Shown here: piece after piece, positions 8,145-16,177 of the stretch
Position numbering within the stretch: the stretch's first letter is position 1
Layout of the letters: each line of letters begins with the position of its first letter
Virus record (IMG/VR): IMGVR_UViG_3300049846_000156
Span: 1-30,036 of that record
Strand: one strand, 5' to 3'
Length of the DNA: 30,036 bases
From: a virus
Notes under the pieces: model-generated
The model's input: the letters and a program-made list of their open reading frames with translations, nothing else
The model's database searches: none
Told to the model about the DNA's origin: nothing
Position numbers and translations under genes: made by a program

Positions 8145-9760
8145 CTCCGGATCTTCAGGCGCTTCACTCGAAGAAGCGTGCGTACCAGCAAGAGATCATT
8201 GAGGCATGCGAGGGAAACCTGTACGCATTCGCCACGACGATCAACCCTGCGTACCTGTACGGTGATATCCACCGAGAGATCTTCTCGTGGCTCGCTGATC
8301 CTGAGGCTAATGAACGGCAACTCCTTCTACTTCCGAGGGGACATCTGAAATCGCACTGCATCGCAGTGTACTGTGCGTGGAAGATCACATACGAACCGTG
8401 GACCACCATCGTGTACCTCGCTTCGCAGGACGATCTAGCGAAAGCTCAGCTCTTCGCTATTAAACAGATGATGACTTCGGATATCTACACGTCCCTTTGG
8501 CCCGAGATGTTCACAGAACAGCGCGGTGTCAAGGGAGAACGTGGGACATGGTCCGCTTTCGCTTTCGATGTTGACCACCCGTCGCGTCGTGAGCGGAGCG
8601 TACGGGATCATACAATGCTCATTAAGACGGTAAAGAGTAATGCTCAAGGTCTGCATTGTGATGGGCTTGTGTTCGACGACGTTGTGGTCCCTCAATTCGC
8701 TGATTCCGCTGCCGGAAGAGGTGAACTTTCTCGTTCTCTGGGTTACTATTCTAGTATTCTCAATGCGGGCGGTTGGATTAAAGCCGTCGGTACTCGGTAC
8801 CATCCGGAAGATGCTTATCAATCGATGATCGATGCTACCATTCCTCAGTGGAATGAAGAGCTAGAAGACTTCGAAGGTGAAGTTCCGGCATGGGATGTGA
8901 TGGAAAGAGTCGTTGAGGACTCTCCTCAGCGCGCAGGAACTGGTAAGTTCCTTTGGCCGCGGACGGAATGCCCTAGCACTGGCAAAAGATTCGGGTTCGA
9001 CATCCGAGAACTCGCTAAGATCAAGGCGGACTACGTATCGCACCAAGGGTTGATTCATTTCTTTTCTCAGTACTACAACGATCCGAACGACGTTGGTACT
9101 CAAAGAATAGCTAGGAGCAGCTTTCAATACTATGACGAGAAGTTCCTTACCGTACGGACTGACAAGGTATATTTTAAAGGGAATAAACTCAACGTCTACG
9201 CCGCAATGGATGTGGCGTGGTCTGAGAGCGAGCGGGCTGATTATACAGCTATCGCTGTTATCGGTATTGATTCCGATGGCTACATTTATATTCTGGACCT
9301 TGATCGTTTTCGAACGAGCGACTTCCTCACTTACTACGAACGCATCGAAGCGTTGCATCAACGATGGTTCTTCCGCCAGCTCATTGTCGAGACGAATGCG
9401 GCAGGATCTCTTGTTGCACAGGAAGTTGAGAATCATGTCCGTAGAAACGGAATCACTCTTACTGTGGTTAGACGCGCCAAGAATAGCAGAACAGGTAGTA
9501 AGGTGGAGAACTGGGCAGCAGTCCTCGAACCGAGGTACCACAGCAAAAGTGTACTACACTTCTCCGGAGGATTGGTCCCGACCCTCGAAGAAGAACTGAT
9601 GTCGGCTAAGCCTCGACACGACGACCTCAAAGATGCTCTATGTGCCGCCGTAAGCATAGCTAAACCTCCATCAGCAGGACGCTCGGTGGACTACGACCAA
9701 CTGAACGAACGCTCTAACGTGGTGGTTGGGCGATTCGGTGGCAGAGTGAGAATCAGATGA
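8141..9760 (+). CDS. Large terminase subunit (packaging ATPase-nuclease)
   Basis: A 539-residue protein. The N-terminal ATPase shows a deviant Walker A, LPRGHLKS at 64-71, and Walker B LVFDD at 176-180. A coupling motif, GTRYHPED, follows at 217-224. The C-terminal RNase H-like nuclease shows acidic positions in AAMDVAW (Asp357), IVETNA (Glu417) and RHDDLKDAL (Asp494/495), which together would bind the metal ions. The length is typical for the family. It drives DNA into the prohead through the portal and cuts genome lengths from concatemers. The genes on both sides overlap it by ATGA, coupling the packaging proteins in translation. Confidence 0.93.
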   Translation: MTPDLQALHSKKRAYQQEIIEACEGNLYAFATTINPAYLYGDIHREIFSWLADPEANERQLLLLPRGHLKSHCIAVYCAWKITYEPWTTIVYLASQDDLAKAQLFAIKQMMTSDIYTSLWPEMFTEQRGVKGERGTWSAFAFDVDHPSRRERSVRDHTMLIKTVKSNAQGLHCDGLVFDDVVVPQFADSAAGRGELSRSLGYYSSILNAGGWIKAVGTRYHPEDAYQSMIDATIPQWNEELEDFEGEVPAWDVMERVVEDSPQRAGTGKFLWPRTECPSTGKRFGFDIRELAKIKADYVSHQGLIHFFSQYYNDPNDVGTQRIARSSFQYYDEKFLTVRTDKVYFKGNKLNVYAAMDVAWSESERADYTAIAVIGIDSDGYIYILDLDRFRTSDFLTYYERIEALHQRWFFRQLIVETNAAGSLVAQEVENHVRRNGITLTVVRRAKNSRTGSKVENWAAVLEPRYHSKSVLHFSGGLVPTLEEELMSAKPRHDDLKDALCAAVSIAKPPSAGRSVDYDQLNERSNVVVGRFGGRVRIR

Positions 9761-10038
9761 ACGAATCCCCTACCCATTCGGATATCATCCGACGAGTAGA
9801 GAAGATCGAAATAGATGTGGCAGTACTGGATAGCAAATCGAACAGACTTCATCAAGATGTGAAAGATGTCAGGCAGGATGTCAAGGACGTCGATGTCAAA
9901 ATGGATAAGATCCTTGAGAAAGTAGATGAGGCTATGCTAGTCGCAAAGAAGAACCAGATGTATCTTCTAGCTTTCGGATCTGTCGTCGGTGGACTCTATA
10001 CCATAATTCAAATCATTAAGAACATACATATCCTATGA
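9757..10038 (+). CDS. Coiled-coil single-span membrane protein, holin-like
   Basis: A 93-residue protein sharing ATGA junctions with both terminase and portal. Residues about 8-62 form a heptad-like helix (RRVEKIEID, then repeated DVKDV, DVKMDKILEKVDEAM). Residues about 68-87 are one hydrophobic span (MYLLAFGSVVGGLYTIIQII), ending in a short basic tail. This layout matches XhlA-type hemolysin/holin-associated proteins. It could take part in lysis, membrane attachment of packaging, or superinfection control. A three-helix holin gene lies at 29436-29864, so this one may be an accessory or an unrelated membrane factor. Confidence 0.6.
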   Translation: MNESPTHSDIIRRVEKIEIDVAVLDSKSNRLHQDVKDVRQDVKDVDVKMDKILEKVDEAMLVAKKNQMYLLAFGSVVGGLYTIIQIIKNIHIL

Positions 10039-11804
10039 GCGGTGCAAATACAGTAGACTTTGATCTTATTCCGGAACAGCCGATTGCGACTGAGATCGCT
10101 GGCCTCTGGAATACTTGGAATGGCGCACGCTCTGAGTGGCGAGCACGGGTAGAAGAGAACAAGAAGTACGTGTATGCTACTAGTACTCATGAAACTACGA
10201 ACGTAGTGAACCCGCATAGCCATAGTACACACATCCCGAAGATCTCTCAGATCTTTGATAACCTCTCTGCGAACTACACCAGCGCTCTGTTCCCACATGA
10301 AGACTGGCTGAAGTTCGAGGGGCATGACCCACAAGCAGAGCAGTTCGACAAGAAGCAAGCAGTCCTTGCTTATATCAATACGAAACATCGTCTTAATGGG
10401 TTCCAGAATGTTATGCAGGAACTCGTTAATGACTGGATCATTTACGGTAACGCCTTCGCAGGTGTTACGTACGTTAGCGAATTCCATCAGAATCCGGAAA
10501 CTGGAGAAGTTATCCCCGGATATGTTGGTCCGAAAGTTTATAGAATTTCCCCAGATGATATTGTTTTTAATCCTTTGGCAACTGATTTCATACATTCGCC
10601 AAAGATCACACGCTCGATCAAAACTCTTGGAGAGCTCCACCGAGACCTAGAAGAGAACCCTAGCCTTGGGTACTCTGCGGATGTAATTGATACTCTCACG
10701 AAGCACCGTGAATCCCTTAGGAATTACACGGATACAGAGATCAATAAGCATATCCAGATGCAGTACGATGGCTTTGGCTCGGCTTCTGTGTACTTCAAGT
10801 CTGGGTACGTCGAGATCCTTGAGTTCTATGGCGATATCTACGATACCAGTGAAGGCGTTTGGTACAAGAACCACGTAATCACTATCGCAGATCGGCAGTA
10901 CGTGATCAGGAACCAGCCCTTGAACACGTGGTCTGGTCGTCCGCATATCTATCAAGTAGGTTGGCGGCTCCGTCCGGACAATCTGTGGGCGATGGGCCCG
11001 CTTGATAACCTAGTTGGGATGCAGTACCTCATCGATCATCTCGAGAATGCTCGAGCTGATGCGTTCGATCAGATGATTGACCCTGATCGAGTGATCAAAG
11101 GGGACGTAGACATCAAGATCCGTGGCTCTGCCGTGGATTATTACGTGAATGACCCGAGTATTGGCGGCGATGTACGGTACTTAGCGCCCGATACTACGGT
11201 AATGAATGCTGATTTCCAGATCCAACGGAAAGAACAGCAGATGGAAGAGTACGCAGGCGCCCCCCGCGAGGCGATGGGCATCCGTACCCCTGGCGAGAAG
11301 ACCGCATTCGAGGTCAGCTCGCTTCAGAATGCGGCTTCGAGGATCTTCCAGAACAAGATCACGTACTTCGAATCTGCATTCATGGAGAAACTTATTAACG
11401 CGGAGGTGGAAGTTGCCCGTATTAATCTCGATGGTACTGATATCGTACGCATCCTTGATGACGATTACGGGGTTACTGAATTCCTGCGTATTACTAATGC
11501 TGATTTGATGTCGAATGGCACGTTGATCCCCATTGGGGCTCGACATTTCGCACGTCAAGCTACATTAGTACAGAACCTGATGCAGTTCAGTCAAGCAATG
11601 ATCCAAGATCCGATGCTGATGCAGCATTTCCCCGCAGAGAACCTTGCTCGTGCGTGGGAAGATCTCCTTGGGTTCAAGCGCCTTGAGATCTTCCGGAAGT
11701 ACGGTCGACTCGAAGAGGAACTTGAGCTTGCCAGACTCCAATCTGTAGCACAAGAACAACTAGCAGCTGAACAAGCAGCTGTACCGCCGGATCAAATGGT
11801 ATGA
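10035..11804 (+). CDS. Portal (head-tail connector) protein
   Basis: A 589-residue protein, in the size range of podovirus portals. The N terminus has the usual helical start with SEWRARVEENKKYVYA and the HIPKISQIFDNLSANY segment. The centre contains the conserved WIIYGNAFAGVTYV and YRISPDDIVFNPLA strands typical of portal wing and stem domains. The later DNLWAMGPLDNLVGMQYLID and TPGEKTAFEV stretches fit the clip and crown-proximal helices. The protein would form the twelve-subunit ring through which DNA enters and leaves. Its position between the terminase and scaffold genes supports the call. The C terminus is Gln/Ala-rich, probably flexible. Confidence 0.87.
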   Translation: MSGANTVDFDLIPEQPIATEIAGLWNTWNGARSEWRARVEENKKYVYATSTHETTNVVNPHSHSTHIPKISQIFDNLSANYTSALFPHEDWLKFEGHDPQAEQFDKKQAVLAYINTKHRLNGFQNVMQELVNDWIIYGNAFAGVTYVSEFHQNPETGEVIPGYVGPKVYRISPDDIVFNPLATDFIHSPKITRSIKTLGELHRDLEENPSLGYSADVIDTLTKHRESLRNYTDTEINKHIQMQYDGFGSASVYFKSGYVEILEFYGDIYDTSEGVWYKNHVITIADRQYVIRNQPLNTWSGRPHIYQVGWRLRPDNLWAMGPLDNLVGMQYLIDHLENARADAFDQMIDPDRVIKGDVDIKIRGSAVDYYVNDPSIGGDVRYLAPDTTVMNADFQIQRKEQQMEEYAGAPREAMGIRTPGEKTAFEVSSLQNAASRIFQNKITYFESAFMEKLINAEVEVARINLDGTDIVRILDDDYGVTEFLRITNADLMSNGTLIPIGARHFARQATLVQNLMQFSQAMIQDPMLMQHFPAENLARAWEDLLGFKRLEIFRKYGRLEEELELARLQSVAQEQLAAEQAAVPPDQMV

Positions 11805-12043
11805 AATTCCCCGTAGCACTTATTAAGGATCTTGATGAAGATCAAATGAAGCAACTTGGAGCTGAGATCAGAGGCTCCCTCCTTGCTAAGTGTCTGCGGA
11901 AGTTCCTGCGTGAAGAAATTGAAAGGTCTTATAGGGCAGAAGAGCAACTTGATCAATCGCATGATGCTCTTCCGTTTTATCTCAAGGAAGTCGGTGAGAG
12001 ACGAGGCTACCGACAAGTCCTTCATATGATCCTCGAGGAGTAA
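11801..12043 (+). CDS. Small hypothetical protein between portal and scaffold
   Basis: An 80-residue, charged, all-helical protein starting in an ATGA overlap with the portal gene. I do not recognise it. It contains IRGSLLAKCLRKFLREEIE and has no membrane span or signal. Position suggests a role in prohead assembly, but nothing in the sequence proves this. The strong GAGGAG that serves the next gene lies at its 3' end (12035-12040). Confidence 0.6.
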   Translation: MKFPVALIKDLDEDQMKQLGAEIRGSLLAKCLRKFLREEIERSYRAEEQLDQSHDALPFYLKEVGERRGYRQVLHMILEE

Positions 12044-12050
12044 TCTTTTT

Positions 12051-12815
12051 ATGACCGATGACAATCGGACCCCGGTGACCCCGGGAATAGGTAGCATGAC
12101 GTTTGGATCTGACCAAGGTACCAGCACGGACACAGCTACTTTCACCAAGGACGATATCGAAAAGGTTCTTAATCAGAACCGGCACGCACAGGACCACATC
12201 AGGACTCTCGAGTCCGAGACGGCTCAGATGCGGGCAGAACTCGAGCGGATGCAAGCCGAGCTTGCTCAAGCTAGGAGCATCGATGACCTCCTTGATGTTA
12301 TGAGGCAACAAGATCCGAATCAGCCTGGGCCGACAGCCCCGCAGTTCGATCAAGAACGCCTAATTAAAACGCTCAAAGAAGAAGTATTCCGTGATCTTAC
12401 TGCTGCTCAACAGGCAACAGTGCAGGTCCAGAATTGGAATAAATCTATCGAGATGCTTCGTCAGAGGCATGGAGATGGGTACTCTGAGTACGTTACTCGA
12501 CGTGCACAAGAGTTGAACCTTCCGATTGAGAAGATGGAAGATCTTGCGAAGACGTCCCCGGACGCTTTCATGGAGCTTGTATCTACTCGTGGTACTACTT
12601 CTGCGGCACCTACCACAGGATCCGTCGTATCTCCTCTCAGGGGTGCGGGCGATACTGATGCGATGTACTCCAAGATCAACACACTACGTTTCCGTAACAC
12701 CCCGGAAGGGCGCGAAGCGAAGCGGATGTGGGAAGATCCGGAGTTCCAACGTCAGTACCGTATCCACATTCTTACTAAGATGGAGAAACAAGGATCTTCT
12801 TTCAGCAATAAATAA
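12051..12815 (+). CDS. Capsid scaffold protein
   Basis: A 254-residue acidic, Gln-rich protein directly before the capsid gene, as expected for scaffolds. Residues about 28-82 form a coiled coil (DDIEKVLNQNRHAQDHI, then ETAQMRAELERMQAELAQA). A flexible Pro/Gln linker (DPNQPGPTAPQ) separates it from further helices. The basic C terminus (RQYRIHILTKMEKQG) resembles the helix that binds capsid subunits in other scaffolds. GAGGAG at 12035-12040 lies ten bases before the ATG. It would guide prohead assembly and then leave or be degraded. No protease motif is seen in it. Confidence 0.82.
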   Translation: MTDDNRTPVTPGIGSMTFGSDQGTSTDTATFTKDDIEKVLNQNRHAQDHIRTLESETAQMRAELERMQAELAQARSIDDLLDVMRQQDPNQPGPTAPQFDQERLIKTLKEEVFRDLTAAQQATVQVQNWNKSIEMLRQRHGDGYSEYVTRRAQELNLPIEKMEDLAKTSPDAFMELVSTRGTTSAAPTTGSVVSPLRGAGDTDAMYSKINTLRFRNTPEGREAKRMWEDPEFQRQYRIHILTKMEKQGSSFSNK

Positions 12816-12826
12816 GGAAATAAACC

Positions 12827-13795
12827 ATGGCACTTGATAGCACATGGGGTGACAATCATTTTAAGCGGAACGAAATCTTCAACACCACGTTGAAAGAAGT
12901 TCTGCGGGATGATGTTTTTGCTGAGCAGTGGGTCAACTACATCGGCGACTTCACCGACGGGGCGAACTACAAGATCAACTCGGTTGGTGAACTCACGATT
13001 GACCAGATGGCTGAAGCAACCAGCCTGCCTGATCGTCGTCCGGATTCGGGTCAGTTCGTATTTAATATCAACGAATACGTTGGTATCAAAGTACCGTTCA
13101 CTGACGTCTTCCTGGAAGATGACTTCATGGCTCCGCAGGTTCTGGCCACGCTGCCTGATCGGATGACTCGTGCATTCCAGGAATACCTGGAAACTCGCGT
13201 TCTCCATCTGCAAGCAGAACAAACCTCGAACAACGGTAACACGATTAACGGCGCATACCACCGCTTCACGGCGAACGGTTCGTCGAGCGTCATTACCATC
13301 CAAGACCTTGCATACGTGAACTATGCTCTGAAGAAAGCAAACGCTGGCAACAACGGTATCATCGGTATCGTCGACCCGTCGTTTGAATTCAACACGAACA
13401 TCAGCTCGCAAGTCGTAACCAGCGAGAACCCGATGTACGAAGGTATCATCACTTCGGGTATCGGTTCTGGGTACCGCTTCATCCGTAACATCTACGGCGT
13501 GGATCTGTACACCTCGAACTACCTCGACGTGCTCACCGCGGCAGAATCGTCTCTGACGGACTACCAAGGTAACACGACCGCTGGCGCGATTGGCAACGTC
13601 GTTAACGTCTTCTTCTCCGCATCGGATCGCCAGAACCTGCCGTTCATCGGCGCATGGCGTCGGCGTCCCACGATCAAATCGTGGCGGGATGATGACAAAG
13701 AGACCGAGTACCACCAGATGTCCGCACGTTTCGGCCTTGCGCTGTATCGTCCGGAGAACCTGGTATGCATGGTTTCTGGCACCACTCTGAGCTAA
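12827..13795 (+). CDS. Major capsid protein
   Basis: A 322-residue protein following the scaffold gene, with AAGGA upstream and a GCC-free but good ATG context. Size and character fit an HK97-fold capsid of a podovirus: an early extended arm with DDVFAEQWVNYI, a long helix with RMTRAFQEYLETRVLHL at about 114-130, and a C-terminal beta part (YHQMSARFGLALYRPENLV). Codon choice differs from neighbouring genes, with frequent CTG for Leu and few rare codons, consistent with very high expression. No cleavage site for a maturation protease is obvious. The assignment rests on synteny plus these features. Confidence 0.88.
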   Translation: MALDSTWGDNHFKRNEIFNTTLKEVLRDDVFAEQWVNYIGDFTDGANYKINSVGELTIDQMAEATSLPDRRPDSGQFVFNINEYVGIKVPFTDVFLEDDFMAPQVLATLPDRMTRAFQEYLETRVLHLQAEQTSNNGNTINGAYHRFTANGSSSVITIQDLAYVNYALKKANAGNNGIIGIVDPSFEFNTNISSQVVTSENPMYEGIITSGIGSGYRFIRNIYGVDLYTSNYLDVLTAAESSLTDYQGNTTAGAIGNVVNVFFSASDRQNLPFIGAWRRRPTIKSWRDDDKETEYHQMSARFGLALYRPENLVCMVSGTTLS

Positions 13796-13796
13796 T

Positions 13797-13802
13797 AGGA
13801 GG
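13797..13802 (+). promoter_or_regulatory. Strong Shine-Dalgarno site AGGAGG
   Basis: AGGAGG lies five bases before ATG 13808 and directly after the capsid stop. It is the best ribosome-binding site in the window and implies heavy translation of the protein after the capsid, consistent with a stoichiometric head component. Confidence 0.8.
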
Positions 13803-13807
13803 CTATT

Positions 13808-14374
13808 ATGGCACGTGCAGCAACGTGGACTAATAACGATGGCCTCAGCGTTGGTTTCGGCCGTCGGAACTCGCAGAGCAAGAACGCTGCCACTGTTCGT
13901 ACCACTGGTAACGAAGAGATGGTTGTTATGGAAATCAACTATGCCCAGATGCCTCTGGCTTCGGGCACGGCTCGTATTTCCAAAGACGCAGCGATCCCTG
14001 CTGGTTCGTACATCACGAAAGCTACCCTGAACGTACTCTCGACGTTCGCAGACGCAGACGCTAACCCGACGATGACCATTGGTCTCGTTAACAGCGCCGG
14101 CACTGCGATTGACGTTGATGGTCTGTTCGCAGGTCTGACGGAAGCGTCGGGCCAGCTCACGGCTCCTCAAGTAGTTGAGGGTGACGTGGGTACGTACGGT
14201 GGCGCCCTCGTGAATGGCGTCGACCACATCGGCTCGTCCGATGGGTACATCAACGTGGACCTCGATACGGGCGCTTGGGACTCTGGCCTGGCACAGCTGA
14301 CGGTATGGTACCTGAAGCCGACGCCGGACAGCATTCCGACTGAACCGCTCGACTCCATCGTAGGTACGCTGTAA
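13808..14374 (+). CDS. Probable capsid decoration protein
   Basis: A 188-residue protein directly after the major capsid gene, with the strongest ribosome site in the window and the same expression-adapted codon use. It ends in tandem stops (TAA TAG). The N terminus (MARAATWTNNDGLSVGFG) and a following beta-rich body (AAIPAGSYITKATLNVLS-like strands) match a protein family often found beside podovirus capsid genes. The exact function is usually unstated, but a head decoration or cement role is expected from abundance and position. No enzyme motif is visible. Confidence 0.6.
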   Translation: MARAATWTNNDGLSVGFGRRNSQSKNAATVRTTGNEEMVVMEINYAQMPLASGTARISKDAAIPAGSYITKATLNVLSTFADADANPTMTIGLVNSAGTAIDVDGLFAGLTEASGQLTAPQVVEGDVGTYGGALVNGVDHIGSSDGYINVDLDTGAWDSGLAQLTVWYLKPTPDSIPTEPLDSIVGTL

Positions 14375-14386
14375 TAGCGTACTAGT

Positions 14387-14441
14387 GGTCAAACGGGGGT
14401 CGCAGCTTAGCTGCCTCGGACTTCAGGGTCGGCCCCCGACC
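14387..14441 (+). ncRNA. Structured RNA after the capsid genes, possible partial terminator
   Basis: This GC-rich stretch lies in the only internal gap above about 15 bases. One hairpin is GCAGC-TTA-GCTGC (14402-14414). A second is GGTCGG-CCC-CCGACC (14427-14441). Alternatively, CGGGGG (14394-14399) can pair with CCCCCG (14433-14438), and GGTCG (14398-14402) can pair with CGACC (14437-14441), so several folds exclude one another. The downstream sequence ATTCATTGAG is not a proper U tract, so this is not a textbook intrinsic terminator. T7 has a partial terminator just after its capsid gene, and this element sits in the equivalent place. It may reduce transcription of later genes or set mRNA 3' ends. 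Confidence 0.55.
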
Positions 14442-14459
14442 ATTCATTGAGAATTAAAT

Positions 14460-14954
14460 ATGGCTGAACATTCTACCTTGACTGGCGCTTCTCTTCACGA
14501 GAACAAGCACATCGACACTGCTGGTACTAGCGACGCCGGCAAGGTCGTCACTCCCTCGAGCACTGATGCTGGAGAGGGTGAACTTCGGTATCTGACTGAG
14601 TCTGAGATCTCTGGGCGTACGTACGCACTGACGGCAAAGATCACCGATATCGGAGGTACTAATGCAGCTTATGTGGTTGCCCCATTTGATGGCACCATCA
14701 CTACTGTATATTCTGTAATCGATCAGGCTATTGCCACTGCGGATACTGTACTTACTGTATCTATTAATGGCGTAAGCACTACCCCGAGCACGCTCACTAT
14801 AGCGTATAGTGGCTCTGCTGCTGGAGATGTTGACTCGGTTACTATCACGAACAATAACGCTGTATCTGCTGGGGACTACGTCAAGATCGTATCTGACGGC
14901 GCTACCAGTACTGCAGCTAATGCGTATTGCACTCTGATCTTCACGAAGGCGTAA
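14460..14954 (+). CDS. Virion surface protein, possibly head fibre
   Basis: A 164-residue Thr/Ser/Ala-rich beta protein. The N terminus SLTGASLHENKHI-like pattern (TLTGASLHENKHID at 6-19) is shared by many small phage virion proteins located near capsid genes. The remainder consists of predicted strands (TITTVYSVIDQAIAT, TLTVSING-like segments) as in a jelly-roll or fibre head. No known enzyme motif. It is the first gene after the RNA element, so its dose relative to capsid may be set by that element. Decoration protein or head fibre are both reasonable. Confidence 0.5.
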   Translation: MAEHSTLTGASLHENKHIDTAGTSDAGKVVTPSSTDAGEGELRYLTESEISGRTYALTAKITDIGGTNAAYVVAPFDGTITTVYSVIDQAIATADTVLTVSINGVSTTPSTLTIAYSGSAAGDVDSVTITNNNAVSAGDYVKIVSDGATSTAANAYCTLIFTKA

Positions 14955-14956
14955 TC

Positions 14957-15781
14957 ATGGCCCGGAACAGGATGTCTCTTCTCGAGATCGTACAACGCAC
15001 ACTGGATGCTATGAACCATGATTCGGTGAATAGTATATCCGATACTGTCGAATCCCGGCAGATCGCAGACGAAGCTCGTGTGGTGTACTACGAACTCCTA
15101 GATCGTGAGGATTGGCCGCACCTGATGCGCCTCCTTCCTCTCGATGCAGGCCCGGGTATCGATTACCCGAATTACCTACAGATCCCTGAGGATGTAGTAC
15201 GTATCGACGACATCAAGTACGAGTGTACTACAACTGATGATACTCGTCGGCAATTCCGACAGGTGAAGTACCTTGATCCGTACGATTTCCTTACGTTGGT
15301 TCACATCCGTAACACGGATGATGATAACGTAGAAGTTGTTGAGGATCTTAACGGGACTCCGTTGTTCATCATTAACGACGAAGCTCCCACGTACTGGACC
15401 ACCTTTGATGATTCGTACATCGTATTCGATTCGTACGATTCGGAGATCAGCGATACTCTTCTCTCTGCGAAGTCTCTCACCCTAGTGAAGCAGATCCCTA
15501 CGTGGACGGAGAGTGATACATTTGTTCCGGATATCCCGGATCAGATGTTCAGCACATTCCTTGCAGAAGTAACTGCCGCCGCATTCACTTACTGGAAGCA
15601 AGGACAATCTGTTAAGGACGAGCAACGTGCATCCCGCGGGATGTCCCGCCTTCGGAACGAAGCTCGTAAAATTAGCGAACCAAGGAGCAAGGCACATTAT
15701 GGAAAACCAAGACCTCAATATTACCCCCGAAGTGAAGATGGAACCCGAGGAAGTATCCGAGATTCTCTCGCAAGATACTGA
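14957..15781 (+). CDS. Head-tail adaptor (T7 gp11-like)
   Basis: I start this at ATG 14957, not the in-frame ATG at 14927. Position 14957 is two bases after the preceding stop and GAAGG (14944-14948) sits at a good distance; the earlier start would overlap the upstream gene for no gain. The protein has 274 residues. Its N terminus (MSLLEIVQRTLDAMNHDSVNSISD) opens, in pieces such as LLEIVQRTLDAM and SDTVESRQIADEA, like the podovirus adaptor or tail tubular A group. The later ARVVYYELLDREDWPHL and a beta domain follow the same pattern. It would form the ring under the portal that stabilises packaged DNA and receives the nozzle. Confidence 0.72.
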   Translation: MARNRMSLLEIVQRTLDAMNHDSVNSISDTVESRQIADEARVVYYELLDREDWPHLMRLLPLDAGPGIDYPNYLQIPEDVVRIDDIKYECTTTDDTRRQFRQVKYLDPYDFLTLVHIRNTDDDNVEVVEDLNGTPLFIINDEAPTYWTTFDDSYIVFDSYDSEISDTLLSAKSLTLVKQIPTWTESDTFVPDIPDQMFSTFLAEVTAAAFTYWKQGQSVKDEQRASRGMSRLRNEARKISEPRSKAHYGKPRPQYYPRSEDGTRGSIRDSLARY

Positions 15782-16175
15782 GGTGGAATATGATTTTCTT
15801 CCCAAAGAAGAAGAAGCCTCCGGTGAAGAGGCCCCCGCCCAGGAAGAAATCACAATCGGCGAAACGAAGGTGATCTTCCGCGAACCTACCGAGCAAGAGC
15901 TCCCGATTGAGCGCGTCCCGCGTGAGGACGGTGGCTTCATCGGTCAGGACTTCTTTACTGAAGATCAAGAGTGGAAGAAGACCACCATCGGTAAGACTCC
16001 GGGTGGAATGGAAATCGCTGTCATCAAGCGACGCGATGGAGTTGGGTACGAGCTCAGCTCTGGCGTTAACGGCGGCCGTCTCCCTTCTCGACTCGAGGGC
16101 TGGTTCACCACGTACGACAAAGCGGAGGTAGCAGCTCGCACGTACCTCCATGAACTCTGGGATCAGAAGGGTTAA
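15699..16175 (+). CDS. Acidic hypothetical protein overlapping the adaptor gene
   Basis: I prefer ATG 15699 over an in-frame ATG at 15627. AAGGAG (15682-15687) and GCAAGG just upstream support 15699, and the reading before it lacks any domain-like composition. The 158-residue protein overlaps the adaptor gene by 83 bases in another frame. The N-terminal third is strongly acidic and Pro/Glu-rich, probably disordered (PKEEEASGEEAPAQEE). The C-terminal half is a small compact domain (GKTPGGMEIAVIKRRDG, then WFTTYDKAEVAARTYLHEL). I do not recognise the function. Being between adaptor and nozzle genes, it may be a tail assembly factor. Confidence 0.6.
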   Translation: MENQDLNITPEVKMEPEEVSEILSQDTEVEYDFLPKEEEASGEEAPAQEEITIGETKVIFREPTEQELPIERVPREDGGFIGQDFFTEDQEWKKTTIGKTPGGMEIAVIKRRDGVGYELSSGVNGGRLPSRLEGWFTTYDKAEVAARTYLHELWDQKG

Positions 16176-16177
16176 TA

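Noticed and set aside
12752-14392. 546-residue open frame on the - strand opposite the scaffold end, capsid and decoration genes
   Set aside because: It runs exactly opposite strongly supported, well-expressed + strand genes and into the RNA element, has an Arg/Val-rich shadow composition, and has no recognisable domain. It is explained by codon choice in the capsid genes.
14427-14441. Classical intrinsic terminator after the capsid genes
   Set aside because: The hairpin is strong, but the following bases (ATTCATTGAG) do not form a U tract, so I report a structured RNA or partial terminator instead.
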